DNA of 64,000 nucleotides from Actinomycetes bacterium (GCA_024222295.1 JAAEPF010000017.1:186001-250000), one strand, 5' to 3'. Shown: positions 1 to 8,930, counted from the stretch's first letter. Notes: generated by a model not told the origin, from the sequence alone. Program-made: numbers and translations.

Positions 1-634
1 CACCAGCGAGCGTCGCCAGCGTAGCCCCAGCGGAATGGCCGGCAACGATGAGGGTGTCAACATTCAGGTTGTACGTGGAAGCGTTGGCGCGCACCCAGTT
101 GATTGCTTTGGCAGTGTCCTCAACCGCTGCCGGGAACGGATTCTCGGCACCATCCGTGTGGCGGTATTCGATGTTCACGATGGCGAAACCGCGGTCAAGC
201 TGTTTGACGATTGGCCCAAACCACTCCGTCATCATGGATCTGTCACCACCGACGAAACCGCCACCATGAATGGCGACGATCGTACCCCTGGAGGGTGATG
301 ACTCAGCGGGGTAGATATCGAGTTCCTGGGCTGGATCAGAACCGTAAGAAATGTTGGCGAACTCCGGTTGAAGGCCTTCCTTCCATATGAGTGGACTCTG
401 CTCATCCGGGTTCGGAGTGGGCACGAGACAGCCCGACCCCGAGGTCGGATCACACATGATCGAGATATCCGCTCTGGCCAGGCTCGTGGATGTCGTCGAC
501 ACCGCGTCGGTTGACGAGGAGGTGTATTGGCCTGTGCCCTGGGCCGCGACGCCTTGATCGGTAGTCCCGGCGCATGATGCCAGTGGGAACATCACGGACA
601 GCGCTATTGCAGCCAAGAAAGAACGATCAGGCAC
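1..634 (-). CDS. Alpha/beta hydrolase lipoprotein (C-terminus outside window)
   Basis: Probable exported esterase/lipase of the alpha/beta hydrolase fold. I place the start at a GTG at 634, which gives a short basic n-region, a hydrophobic stretch and a lipobox LASC with Cys21, so it should be lipid-anchored outside the membrane. An oxyanion-hole motif HGGGF lies near residue 122 and the nucleophile elbow GHSAG near residue 196. The catalytic Asp and His lie beyond the window edge. The middle reads VNIEYRH and NPFPAAVED, as in BD-FAE or hormone-sensitive-lipase type esterases. It is the most downstream of three consecutive minus-strand lipoprotein genes. The fold call is firm; the substrate is unknown and the start is uncertain because the frame stays open upstream. 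Confidence 0.75.
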   Translation of the reverse strand, partial: MPDRSFLAAIALSVMFPLASCAGTTDQGVAAQGTGQYTSSSTDAVSTTSTSLARADISIMCDPTSGSGCLVPTPNPDEQSPLIWKEGLQPEFANISYGSDPAQELDIYPAESSPSRGTIVAIHGGGFVGGDRSMMTEWFGPIVKQLDRGFAIVNIEYRHTDGAENPFPAAVEDTAKAINWVRANASTYNLNVDTLIVAGHSAGATLATLAG

Positions 635-748
635 GGACCGATGCTCACACGGGGTATGCGACCTCGCAAATTTCTGCTCAAGTTCGGCGCTCGGACCGAG
701 GGGCCTACCGGTCGGACCCTCACGTCGACCGAACCGGCTCGGGTCTGC

Positions 749-1639
749 TCAGGACGCTTCGTTCACGAATGCATCGGCGAAGTTCCGACCCGCGGCCCGG
801 ATCCCGTCGGGAGTCCAGTGGATGCCATCGCCCAGCACCGGGAGGTCCCGATGGACCACGGCGTGCACCCCGGGCCGCTCCGCCTGCACGTTCCACTGCT
901 CAACCGACACATGAACTGCGAAGGGCCGGTCCGGGGCGGGAGATGGAATCGAGTCCGGGTCGAGTCCCGTGAGGTCATCGGGGATCGAACCCGTTCGGTA
1001 CGTGCCGTGCAGGAACGGCATGTCGTCAGGAACCTGGGGCGTGCCACGCAGGTAGTCGACGATCGACAGGTAGTCGTCGCCCCAACTCTCCGCCCGCTCG
1101 CGGGTGTGCATGTCTGCACCGCCCTGCTGGAAGAGGAACCCCTCGAATGACAGCCCTGGGCGGGCCTGCCAAGCTGCCGTGATCTTCGACTCGAGGGTGG
1201 ATCCGTGCAGGGCCCCGGGCACCCACAGGTCGATGGAGGTTCCTCCGACCGCATACTTGATGAACCCGATGTCCGAGTCCGGACATGCGGCGTGCATCGT
1301 CCATGCGAACGCGATCTCGGGGCCCCACTTGCCCGACGCGGGGATGCCCAGGCGCTTCCATGTCCCGCCGTCGAACATCTGCAGTCGGTCGGTGCCGGCC
1401 CGGTAGGCGGCGGGGAAGGTCTCGGGTATGCCTCCTGCAGCGACCATGTTCGACTGTCCCGACACGATGAACGTCCGCATCCCCGGGTCCGACTCGTCCC
1501 AGGGACACTCGAGGGTCGAACCGAGCTGCGCCTCGGGTTCGGTCGCCGGTGAACCCGAGCCGCCCGGCGCCGCGCATGCGACGGCGAGCAACGCGACAAC
1601 GACGCTCGTCACGACCGTCGACGATGGAACTCTCAGCAT
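749..1639 (-). CDS. SGNH-type carbohydrate esterase-like lipoprotein
   Basis: A 296-residue exported protein of the sialate O-acetylesterase/DUF303-like SGNH hydrolase group. The ATG at 1639 gives a signal peptide with lipobox AVAC (Cys22). A longer upstream reading overlaps the preceding gene and would bury the signal peptide, so I reject it. The nucleophile block is VSGQSNM with Ser63. A QGGADM segment lies mid-protein, and DGIHWTPDG near the C-terminus fits the block V Asp-x-x-His pair. This family removes acetyl or acyl groups from sugars. It follows the lipoprotein at 1659-2831 by 19 bases and is probably cotranscribed with it. The family is clear; the substrate is not. Confidence 0.8.
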   Translation of the reverse strand: MLRVPSSTVVTSVVVALLAVACAAPGGSGSPATEPEAQLGSTLECPWDESDPGMRTFIVSGQSNMVAAGGIPETFPAAYRAGTDRLQMFDGGTWKRLGIPASGKWGPEIAFAWTMHAACPDSDIGFIKYAVGGTSIDLWVPGALHGSTLESKITAAWQARPGLSFEGFLFQQGGADMHTRERAESWGDDYLSIVDYLRGTPQVPDDMPFLHGTYRTGSIPDDLTGLDPDSIPSPAPDRPFAVHVSVEQWNVQAERPGVHAVVHRDLPVLGDGIHWTPDGIRAAGRNFADAFVNEAS

Positions 1640-1658
1640 CCCATTGCCACCTGGCTGA

Positions 1659-2831
1659 TCAGAGGCCACAGGCTGCGGCTCCGCCGGATTCGAAGGTAGC
1701 CGTCGGGCATGTGACTGACACCGGTGCGAAGTCACCCATCGTGGTGGATGCCGCATCGCCGGCGGGTACCGAGAACACGCTTTGGGTGAAGCCCGGGTCC
1801 GGCAGCATGTGGCGCAGGATCAGCAACATGTCCTGGTTCGTGGAGCCCCAGTCCAGCCAGAGAACGCCGTCTCCCAACGTGGCGTTCGAGGGTCGGTCAG
1901 CGGCGGTCGAGGCGACGATGGTGTACTCGTCGTTGGCGTCGAGCGGGATCTGGGCGTCATAGGCACAGTCGGTCATGGGGTAGGGCTTGCGGTACTCGTT
2001 GGTGCAGATCGACCAGTAGCGGAGCTGGTTGCCCAACTCGGCGGGTGAATCACCCGCCTCGTTGTCGGGGGTGGACGGGGCCTTGCCCCTCACGACCACG
2101 ACCTCGCCGGCACTGTGTTCGGCCACCGCAGCGACGTACCCGTTGTCGGGATTCGCGTACAGACCAGCGACGCTGAGGGGCTGCTTGAACAGCGGTGGGT
2201 CCTCGGCCGGACGGTCAACGGGAGGTCCGAACGCGTTGATCAGGTCGATCAGCGACGAGTTGGCCCCCGGTGAGGGACACTCGGGCAGCGTCAGCTCGGA
2301 CCCATCGGTCCGCACCACGGTGACGGTCGGGAGCCCCACGCCACCCTTCACGTCGGCGGCGTCGTCGGCCACGTAGGTCCGATAGATGAGCGCACCCGCC
2401 GTTGAGGACGCCAGGGAAGAGCCGCTGCCCGGCCCGACGCCAGCGGACACGGTGAGCTCGTAGCTGCCGCCCGTGGCGGCAGGGTCAGCGAAGGGATTGT
2501 CGCCCGCGGTGACCATGAGATCCCTGTCGGTAACCGAGTCGACCACTGATCCAGCGACCGTGTAGGTGGCCAGCGAGATGTAGCGGGCTTCGGGGAATTC
2601 GCCCTCTACTCGGAGCTGCTCACCTGCCAGCAGGTTGTAGGTCGTCGTCCAGTACGTGGCGCCCTCGTCGGGATACGCCACGTTGAGCGTGTCCTTGTCC
2701 GTCTTGTACGGCCAGACGCAGCCGATGCCGGCTCGGGTCGCCGGAGCGATGGTCGTGCAAGCCGCCAGGACCGAAGCCAGAACCGCCACGGATCCGACCA
2801 CCGCCAACGCCTTTCGCGTGTGCCTCATCAA
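1659..2831 (-). CDS. Secreted lipoprotein of unknown function
   Basis: A 390-residue protein. It starts with two consecutive Met codons, then an RHTRK n-region, a hydrophobic core and a LAAC lipobox (Cys25), so it is an exported lipoprotein. The mature part has no motif I can name. It alternates beta-rich stretches (RYISLATYTV, GSYELTVSAG, YTIVASTAADRP) and carries several scattered Cys that could form disulfides. The overall look resembles DUF1214-type domains of actinobacterial envelope proteins, but I would not assign it. It heads a minus-strand lipoprotein run with the SGNH esterase and the alpha/beta hydrolase. Confidence 0.8.
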   Translation of the reverse strand: MMRHTRKALAVVGSVAVLASVLAACTTIAPATRAGIGCVWPYKTDKDTLNVAYPDEGATYWTTTYNLLAGEQLRVEGEFPEARYISLATYTVAGSVVDSVTDRDLMVTAGDNPFADPAATGGSYELTVSAGVGPGSGSSLASSTAGALIYRTYVADDAADVKGGVGLPTVTVVRTDGSELTLPECPSPGANSSLIDLINAFGPPVDRPAEDPPLFKQPLSVAGLYANPDNGYVAAVAEHSAGEVVVVRGKAPSTPDNEAGDSPAELGNQLRYWSICTNEYRKPYPMTDCAYDAQIPLDANDEYTIVASTAADRPSNATLGDGVLWLDWGSTNQDMLLILRHMLPDPGFTQSVFSVPAGDAASTTMGDFAPVSVTCPTATFESGGAAACGL

Positions 2832-3145
2832 TTCCCCCAGTCATGCGCCACTGAATCGGTGGCCGAAACTGGACGGCATCGTAGGTTATGGGCCTGCGAG
2901 GCGTTCAACCTGGTGTGCGTGCTCTCGGAGCACCAGCCGTTGCCGGGGTCGCAAAGCCCTGCACCCGAGTGGAGCAGGACGACCTTCTCCGGAGCAGGCG
3001 CGGCGGCCGAGGTCCTTTCCGGTTGGCCGGCGGGCGCATCCCGGAGCCGGAGTGACAGGACATCCCGAGCGCCCTGCGCCGCGTGCAGCAGGCGGCAGCT
3101 GCCTTCCTCGATGCGGATCTTGATCGTGGTTTCTTCAGGGACAGC
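2832..3145. other. Intergenic stretch, no gene seen
   Basis: About 300 bases between the divergent lipoprotein gene (start 2831) and the promoter at 3146. Open frames exist on both strands here, but they are Arg/Pro/Ser-rich and low in hydrophobic residues, have no plausible ribosome binding site and no recognisable motif, as expected of spurious frames in GC-rich DNA. I see no RNA gene. The promoter of the lipoprotein run must lie here, but I cannot place it. Confidence 0.5.
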
Positions 3146-3183
3146 TTGACAGAACTAGTACGGTATCGCACTATCTAGATAGT
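3146..3183 (+). promoter_or_regulatory. Promoter with 14-bp palindromic operator
   Basis: TTGACA at 3146-3151 is a perfect -35 hexamer. Downstream is the exact 14-bp palindrome ACTATCTAGATAGT at 3170-3183, which covers the expected -10 position and is locally AT-rich. A perfect palindrome over the -10 box, upstream of a gene pair ending in a MarR regulator, suggests autorepression by that MarR protein. The palindrome is seen directly; the binding partner is inferred. Confidence 0.55.
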
Positions 3184-3234
3184 ACGAAGTCGCAGTATAC
3201 GAACGTGCCACGAAACGGTGGCGGGAGGAACAAG

Positions 3235-3948
3235 ATGATGACCAGCAACACGACACCCAAGCCGGAAGCCAAGCCACTCGGTGCTCGGCATCACGAGCAG
3301 CGGGACGTCACCAGCACACCTACACACACTCCCGGCGAATTCGGTCTCGGCGCGACAGCCGCTCGGCTCGGCACATGGCGTGTCTGGATCCCGACCTTGC
3401 TCGTGTTCCTGGCATTCTTCGGGGTCTTCTTCTCGTCCTCGGCGGCGTTTGCCATACCCGTGGTCGAGAAGGCCTGCGGCCAACTGCCGCTGGATGTCCG
3501 GTTCTACTCCACCGGCTACGAAGTCAGCGACTTCCTCGACGCGTGCGGTCAGGGTGGACGTGACGCCTATCGCAACATGCAGGTGGCGGACCTGCTCTAC
3601 CCCCTGGTCTTCGGTCTGTTCATGGCGTCCTCGCTGTCGATGGTGCTGCGCCGCCTGTGCCCCGGGCGACCGGGGATTGCCGTGGTTGGCCTGGTGCTGG
3701 CCATGGTGGGCACCGGATTCGACTATCTGGAGAACCTTTTCGCATGGCTGGCACTGGCCGCGTTCCCGCAGCCTGCGGTAACCAACGGTGTTCTGGGGGT
3801 CGCGTCGGCGGCGAAGAACGTGTCCTTCTGGCTCGCAGGGATGACCCTAATGGTCGGCCTTGTGGCTCTGGTTCTCCGAACGGCGGCGGGTTGGTTGACC
3901 CGACGACAGATGGCCGGGCCCACCGCCAATCATGCGATCCCGCAGTAG
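3235..3948 (+). CDS. Four-helix membrane protein of unknown function
   Basis: A 237-residue integral membrane protein. I chose the ATG at 3235 because GGGAGG sits 6 bases upstream; an earlier in-frame start at 3205 has no such site. There are about four membrane segments: VWIPTLLVFLAFFGVFFSSS, LYPLVFGLFMASSLSMVL, GIAVVGLVLAMVGTGFDYLE and the final one, WLAGMTLMVGLVALVL. A soluble loop with two Cys follows the first helix. The pattern (FDYLEN in helix 3, large loop after helix 1) recurs in uncharacterised actinobacterial membrane proteins. It is followed after 10 bases by a MarR gene and shares the palindrome-bearing promoter, so it is probably regulated by it. Confidence 0.75.
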   Translation: MMTSNTTPKPEAKPLGARHHEQRDVTSTPTHTPGEFGLGATAARLGTWRVWIPTLLVFLAFFGVFFSSSAAFAIPVVEKACGQLPLDVRFYSTGYEVSDFLDACGQGGRDAYRNMQVADLLYPLVFGLFMASSLSMVLRRLCPGRPGIAVVGLVLAMVGTGFDYLENLFAWLALAAFPQPAVTNGVLGVASAAKNVSFWLAGMTLMVGLVALVLRTAAGWLTRRQMAGPTANHAIPQ

Positions 3949-3958
3949 GGTCGCAGTG

Positions 3959-4498
3959 ATGTCCGCAAGTCAAGGACCACCGAGCAAAGCGGGGCGTCAG
4001 GAGCTCGACGATGGGCTCGGCAACGTGCTGTTCGACGTCTGGCTTGTGTCACGCGCCACCATCGCCCTGATCGACGAGGTCGTGCGGCCATCTGGTCTGG
4101 ATGCCGACGAGTTCGCCGTCTACTCGGTCCTCGCCTCGGGTGACGGCATGACCCCTTCAGAGCTGGCGCACTGGATGGCAGCTCCCCCAACCACCGTGTC
4201 CAGTTACGTGAAGCGGTTCGAGCGACGCGGCCACGTCCGCCGCGTCGCCAACCCTGGCGACGGGCGCTCCTATCGGGTGGAACTCACCGAATCAGGTCGC
4301 CTGGCACACCGCTCGGCGGGGGACCTCTTCGCCCCGGTGCTTCAGCAGGTGACCGAGCGCATCGGCGAGCAGGCCGACGAAACCCATCTCAGCCTTCGAG
4401 CCCTCCACGAGGTTGTCGATTCCCTCGACCGCCCGGTCCAAGGCTCGGCGTTGGGCCAGGACCCGGCCCCGACCGGGCCAGGCCCAGCAGACGGCTGA
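3959..4498 (+). CDS. MarR-family transcriptional regulator
   Basis: A 179-residue winged-helix regulator. Start at ATG 3959, with a GTG just before it as an alternative. The MarR pattern is clear: helix-turn-helix DEFAVYSVLASGDGMTPSELA followed by recognition helix TTVSSYVKRFERRGHVRR, then the wing NPGDGRSYRVELTESGR, then a dimerisation helix at the C-terminus. MarR proteins bind short palindromes and usually repress their own operon, releasing DNA on binding small phenolics or oxidants. The gene lies 10 bases after the membrane-protein gene and the shared promoter carries a 14-bp palindrome. The ligand is unknown. Confidence 0.9.
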   Translation: MSASQGPPSKAGRQELDDGLGNVLFDVWLVSRATIALIDEVVRPSGLDADEFAVYSVLASGDGMTPSELAHWMAAPPTTVSSYVKRFERRGHVRRVANPGDGRSYRVELTESGRLAHRSAGDLFAPVLQQVTERIGEQADETHLSLRALHEVVDSLDRPVQGSALGQDPAPTGPGPADG

Positions 4499-4604
4499 CG
4501 GTGAACCATCCCTGCTGTGATGAGCGCGGCATCCAGCCGTGGGACTGGAACCACGAGCCTCGTTCGAGAGCCTCAGCGTCCCCGGGTTGCCGGGTTGTCG
4601 GCGG

Positions 4605-5666
4605 TCATCCCGGTCGAACCCGCACGACGGCCTTGCCGCGGATGCGCCCTTCCTCGAGGTCCCGCAGTGCGTCGGCGGCGCGTTCCAGTGGGTACGTGGT
4701 GCTGACCGCCGGGGTGAGGTTGCCGGCCTCGATGTGAGAGCGCAGCCGCTCGACTCCCTCGTGGTGCTCCTTGGAGACGAAGGTCCTCAGGCGCTGACGC
4801 ACGAACGGTGACAGGAGTATCGCCCTGAGCTGTCTTCCGGTGCCGCCGGTGAAGCTGCCCCCGTCCTCACCGCCGACGATCACGAGCGTGCCCGTCGGTG
4901 TGAGGGCGTGGCGGAGCTTGCCGAGTCCGTTGCGACCGCCGGTGTCGATGATCACGTCGTAGGTGTCCGCCGCAGCCGTCGGATCCGACGTCGCGTAGTC
5001 GATCACCTCATCAGCTCCGAGAGAGCTTACGAAGTCGGCCTTGGCGCCGCTGCTGACGCCGGTCACCCTCGCACCGGCCGCCTTTGCCAGCTGCACCGCG
5101 AAGCTGCCGACGCCTCCGGAGGCCCCCAGCACGAGCACTTCCTGACCGGGGCGCACCCGGGCGACGTCCTCGACGGCCTGGATGGCGGTAAGTCCCGATA
5201 TGGCGACTGCAGCGGCCTGGTCGAAGGAAAGGGTGGCCGGCTTGTGCACCAGCTTGTCCTCGGGGGCACGTGCGTACTCCGCATAGGAGCCGATGCCGAT
5301 CCCGAACACGTCGTCTCCGACCTCGAACCTGCTCACGCCCTTGCCCACCTCCACGACCGTGCCTGCCAGATCGAGCCCGGGAACCGCTTGCCGGGGTCGG
5401 GTGATCCCGTAGCCGGCGGCCCGCACCGCGTAGGGCTTGCCGGTCATCAGGTGCCACACGCCGCGGTCGACCCCGGCGGCGTGGACCTCGAGGACCACTT
5501 CGCCCTCCCCGGGCTGGGGACGCTCGATCTCGCGAACCTCCAGCGCGTCGGCCGAGCCGTAGCGTTCCTGGAAGACGGCTCTCATGTTCGTGGTCGATCC
5601 CTGGGTCGGCTCCGGTCGTTCCCCGGCGATGCTGCCAGATGTCGCGGAGGTTGATGTTGCAGTCAT
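4605..5666 (-). CDS. MDR-family NAD(P)-dependent oxidoreductase, quinone reductase-like
   Basis: A 353-residue medium-chain dehydrogenase/reductase. I start it at ATG 5666, preceded by AGGGAC; an upstream start would overlap the operator. A catalytic GroES-like domain (GEVVLEVHAAGVDRG, PGLDLAGTVVEVG) is followed by a Rossmann fold with VLVLGASGGVGSFAVQLAK, the AxGGVG dinucleotide signature of zinc-independent quinone oxidoreductases. The Cys/His zinc ligands of alcohol dehydrogenases are absent. The C-terminus ends RGKAVVRV, as usual in this family. It is transcribed divergently from a TetR gene across a short region with two operators, so it is probably induced by whatever ligand the TetR protein senses, such as an electrophile or quinone. 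Confidence 0.9.
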   Translation of the reverse strand: MTATSTSATSGSIAGERPEPTQGSTTNMRAVFQERYGSADALEVREIERPQPGEGEVVLEVHAAGVDRGVWHLMTGKPYAVRAAGYGITRPRQAVPGLDLAGTVVEVGKGVSRFEVGDDVFGIGIGSYAEYARAPEDKLVHKPATLSFDQAAAVAISGLTAIQAVEDVARVRPGQEVLVLGASGGVGSFAVQLAKAAGARVTGVSSGAKADFVSSLGADEVIDYATSDPTAAADTYDVIIDTGGRNGLGKLRHALTPTGTLVIVGGEDGGSFTGGTGRQLRAILLSPFVRQRLRTFVSKEHHEGVERLRSHIEAGNLTPAVSTTYPLERAADALRDLEEGRIRGKAVVRVRPG

Positions 5667-5710
5667 GGCTTGTCCCTTCAGGCCCATGGCCAGGTCGTCG
5701 AGCGATTCCA

Positions 5711-5757
5711 CGTACTTAGTACGGGTCGTTGACCACGATAGACGTACTTAGTACTAT
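5711..5757 (+). promoter_or_regulatory. Divergent control region with two TetR-type operators
   Basis: Two near-identical palindromes, CGTACTTAGTACG at 5711-5723 (perfect arms around one T) and CGTACTTAGTACT at 5743-5755, are offset by 32 bases, three helical turns. TTGACC at 5729-5734 and TACTAT at 5752-5757 are separated by 17 bases and form a good promoter for the TetR gene, with the second operator over the -10. The first operator lies close upstream of the oxidoreductase start. The sites are seen directly; binding by the adjacent TetR is inferred from position. Confidence 0.7.
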
Positions 5758-5787
5758 CGGTCAACCGAAACCTTGGAGATCGACACC

Positions 5788-6483
5788 ATGGCCCGCTCAA
5801 CTGTCAGCAACCGCAAGAAGCGGACACCACTCAGCAGGGAGCGCGTAATGGAGGCCGCGATCGGGCTCGCCGACCGCGACGGCATCGAGCCCCTGACGAT
5901 CCGCAAGCTCGCTGCGGAGCTGGAGGCGAAGCCGATGGCCATCTACCACCACGTGGCCAACAAGGAGGAGATCCTCGACGGGATGGTTGACTGCGTGTTC
6001 GCAGAGATCGAGCTTCCGCCAGCGGACCTCCGGTGGACCGACGCAGTCAGGGTGCGCTCGGTCTCGGCTCGTGAGGCACTGGGCCGCCACCCCTGGGCCA
6101 CCCCCATGATGGAGTCACGGACCTCACCAGGCCCGGCTACCCTGCGACAGCACGATGCCATGCTGGGCTGTCTGCGACGAGGGGGCCTGTCGCTCGAGAT
6201 GGCAGCCCACGCCTACGCGCTGATCGACAGCTTCGTCTACGGCTTCGCTCTCCAGGAGGCGAACCTGCCCGGCGGCGGTGAGGGGGAGATCGTTGAGGTC
6301 GCCGGTGACCTGGTCGATGCGATGCCGCCCGGGGAGTACCCGCACCTGGTGGAGTTCACCGACGAGCACGTCATGCGACCCGGCTACAGCTTCGCCGACA
6401 CCTTCGAGTTCGGACTCGACCTCCTGCTCGACGGCTTGGAGGCGGCTCGTCTCTCCGCGAGCCCGGACAGGACGAGCGACTGA
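5788..6483 (+). CDS. TetR-family transcriptional regulator
   Basis: A 231-residue regulator. ATG 5788 has GGAG 9 bases upstream; a TTG at 5773 is less likely. The N-terminal helix-turn-helix reads LTIRKLAAELEAKPMAIYHHVANKE, typical of the class with a TetR_C_1 (tetracycline-repressor-like) ligand domain. The C-terminal 150 residues are mostly helical, including RHDAML/LIDSFVYGFALQEA-like segments that form the dimer and ligand pocket. It is divergent from an MDR oxidoreductase with two matching palindromes between them, so it most likely represses both. The ligand is unknown. Confidence 0.9.
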   Translation: MARSTVSNRKKRTPLSRERVMEAAIGLADRDGIEPLTIRKLAAELEAKPMAIYHHVANKEEILDGMVDCVFAEIELPPADLRWTDAVRVRSVSAREALGRHPWATPMMESRTSPGPATLRQHDAMLGCLRRGGLSLEMAAHAYALIDSFVYGFALQEANLPGGGEGEIVEVAGDLVDAMPPGEYPHLVEFTDEHVMRPGYSFADTFEFGLDLLLDGLEAARLSASPDRTSD

Positions 6484-6497
6484 GAACAGGGTGTAGC

Positions 6498-7151
6498 TCA
6501 GGCAACCCGGTACACGAAGTACTGGACCCTGATGCGCTCGCCGTACTCGGGGTGGGCCGGCAGGTAGGGCATCGGCTCCGTGCCGAGCACGCGATGCCAG
6601 CGGCCCTCGTCCTCCATCCGGTCGAGTTCGCTCGCATAGTCCTGCGTGCGCATGATGTCGTCGCGTTGGGTGAACACGATGTGGCCGCCGCTGCGCGTGA
6701 TCCGGTACAGCTCCCGGAGGATGTCGGTGGTCTCGAAGTAGGTCAGCGCCCCTATGAGGCTCACCGCATCGAACTCATCGTCGGAGAACGGCAGTGGCAG
6801 GTCCTGCATGTCGACGCACTCGAGGCGCTCGTAGGCACCCGTGCCCTCGGCCAGTTCGAGAAGCTTCGGCGAGATGTCCACGCCCGTCACATGGTCATAG
6901 CCCAGGTTCGCCAGGGCGGCGCCCGACAGTCCCGAACCGCACGCGGCGTCGAGCACGCTGCCCGCGACCGGCGAGTAGTTGCGCATGAGGGCAGCCGCGG
7001 TGACCGGCGCCACATATCCCCACTCGTCGAATGTCTCGTCGTACGAACCGGTCCCTGCGAAGCGGTCGTAGTTCTCCCGGACCGTGGCGCTGTCCGTCGT
7101 GGCGTCGTCACCCCAGATCTCCGGGGTTTCCTCGATGACGTCCTTGTTCAC
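6498..7151 (-). CDS. Class I SAM-dependent methyltransferase
   Basis: A 217-residue methyltransferase. Motif I is VLDAACGSGLSG near residue 67, the acidic end of strand 2 is TGVDIS, and motif II/III follows as DEFDAVSLIGALTYF. The order and spacing match the Methyltransf_11/25 group of small-molecule methyltransferases. No substrate-specific segment is recognisable. It is convergent with the TetR gene, with 14 bases between the two stops. The next upstream gene on the same strand is an MFS exporter whose stop is about 120 bases away, so cotranscription is possible. Confidence 0.85.
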   Translation of the reverse strand: MNKDVIEETPEIWGDDATTDSATVRENYDRFAGTGSYDETFDEWGYVAPVTAAALMRNYSPVAGSVLDAACGSGLSGAALANLGYDHVTGVDISPKLLELAEGTGAYERLECVDMQDLPLPFSDDEFDAVSLIGALTYFETTDILRELYRITRSGGHIVFTQRDDIMRTQDYASELDRMEDEGRWHRVLGTEPMPYLPAHPEYGERIRVQYFVYRVA

Positions 7152-7271
7152 CGGACCTCCAACCGTTCAAGCGGTGAGCCCGCACAAGGTACCCGGCAGG
7201 CCTGGCAGCCTGCGGCCCTCCTCGCCCCGGCGTCGCACGAGTCCCGACCCTCTCGTTGGAGCCGGGGGCGA

Positions 7272-8930
7272 TCAGTCAACGCCGGGACTCGCCGCCCGTT
7301 CGTTGCCGAGCATCCACCAGACGGCGATCGAGCCGACCACTATCACGAGCCCGAGCACCATGAGCAGGTCCCCGAGTGTGGCCAGGAAGGTGTTCTCGAT
7401 CACCTCGAGCAGCTTCGTGATCGAGGAGGGCCCCAGGTCAGGGAACACCTCGTCGATGTGCTTGTGGAGGTCATCTACAGCAAGACAGCTCACCACCTCG
7501 CTGATCGATACACCGGCGCCTCCGGCGCTCAGGGCGTCGGATGCGTTTTCCGCCGAAAGGGCATGAAAGACCAGAGCGGAGAAGGACACCCCCAGCCCGC
7601 CGGCGAGCTTGCCGCCCATCGACAGCAGGCCGCTGACGCGACCCTGCTTTTCGGGCCTGACGCGGTCGGTGGGGGCGACCCGACCGGCGACCGAGACGAA
7701 CGCGTAGCCGATGCCTACGGTCACCATGCCAGGCATCAGGTGCCAGAACACCGACGACTCGGAATCGAGCAGCGCCAGGAGGAACTGTGCCATCGCTGTG
7801 AGGGCGAGGCCGACCATGATGAAGGGCCTCGCCCTGCGCCCCTCCACGCGCTTGCCGATCCACGGCGACAGGAACACCCCGACCGCGGCACTCGGCAGCA
7901 GCACTGCGCCCGTCTGGACCGCCGACAGGCCGAGAGTGCCCTGGAGGTAGAGGGTGAGGTACAGAAGCGCGCCGTAGAACGAGAAGCCCACGAGCATCTT
8001 GGCGACCAGGCTGCCCGCGATCACGCGGTCACGCAGTAGCCCGATGTCCACTATCGGCACGGGCCGTTCGCGCTCGGCGCGCCACAGCACACCTGCCGCG
8101 ACTACGGCCACGGCGAGCATCGCGACCCCCCACGGCCAGAATCCGGCCCGGCCGCTCTCGATCAGCGCGAGGTTGATGGCCAGCACCGAGACCCCGAGCA
8201 GCACCGTGCCCGGCAGGTCCAGATCAACCCGGCCCTCGTGCTCGCCGTCCACCGATGCGGGCACACCCCGCAACAACAGCAGTGAGATGATCGTTGCCGG
8301 GATGTTGATGAGGAAGATCGCCCTCCATGACACCGCATCGGTCAGGATGCCGCCGATCAGCGGTGCGACACCTGCGGACACACCCAGCAGGCCGCCGAGT
8401 GCCCCGAACGCCGCCCCGCGACGCCCCTCGTCATAGAGGTGCGCGATGAGCGCGGCCGAGGCCGGGGCGACCATCGAGGCTCCCAGCCCCTGCGGCACGC
8501 GGGCGGCGATCAGCACCACGTCGGTTGGAGCCATGCCGGCAATCAGCGACGCACCCGCATAGATCAACGAGCCGGTGATCATGATCCGCCGGGGGCCCAC
8601 CATGTCGACCAGCCGACCCGCAGGGATCAGGAACACGGCATACGCAAGTGAGTACAGGCTTGCAACCCACTGGACCGTCTCGATGTCACCCCCCAGGTCA
8701 GCGCGGATCTGGGGAAGGGCGACGTTGATGATGGTCAGGTCGAGCGAGACCGCGATGACGCCGAAACAGATGCCCGCGTATGCCGTCTTGCGTACCCGGT
8801 CGGTGATCTCGGGAAGCGGCTCGGGCGACGCCCCACCGTTCTCCGGTGCTTCTGTCGCGCGCACATAGCCAGCGGCCTGCAATGGATGGTCCTCGTGCAT
8901 CTGCACCGCCGCGTCTTGCATTGGCCTCAT
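7272..8930 (-). CDS. MFS drug exporter, DHA2 (14-TM) family
   Basis: A 552-residue transporter with about 14 hydrophobic segments, the length and topology of EmrB/QacA-type proton antiporters. Diagnostic stretches are the first helix, ITIINVALPQIRADL-like (LDLTIINVALPQIRADLG, motif D1 of DHA2 pumps), motif A GRLVDMVGPRRI in loop 2-3, and motif C in helix 5 (GGLLGVSAGVAPLIGGIL). A C-terminal extracytoplasmic loop precedes the last helix. Such pumps expel hydrophobic or cationic toxic compounds. The exact start among several N-terminal Met codons is uncertain. No regulator is directly adjacent. Confidence 0.9.
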   Translation of the reverse strand: MRPMQDAAVQMHEDHPLQAAGYVRATEAPENGGASPEPLPEITDRVRKTAYAGICFGVIAVSLDLTIINVALPQIRADLGGDIETVQWVASLYSLAYAVFLIPAGRLVDMVGPRRIMITGSLIYAGASLIAGMAPTDVVLIAARVPQGLGASMVAPASAALIAHLYDEGRRGAAFGALGGLLGVSAGVAPLIGGILTDAVSWRAIFLINIPATIISLLLLRGVPASVDGEHEGRVDLDLPGTVLLGVSVLAINLALIESGRAGFWPWGVAMLAVAVVAAGVLWRAERERPVPIVDIGLLRDRVIAGSLVAKMLVGFSFYGALLYLTLYLQGTLGLSAVQTGAVLLPSAAVGVFLSPWIGKRVEGRRARPFIMVGLALTAMAQFLLALLDSESSVFWHLMPGMVTVGIGYAFVSVAGRVAPTDRVRPEKQGRVSGLLSMGGKLAGGLGVSFSALVFHALSAENASDALSAGGAGVSISEVVSCLAVDDLHKHIDEVFPDLGPSSITKLLEVIENTFLATLGDLLMVLGLVIVVGSIAVWWMLGNERAASPGVD

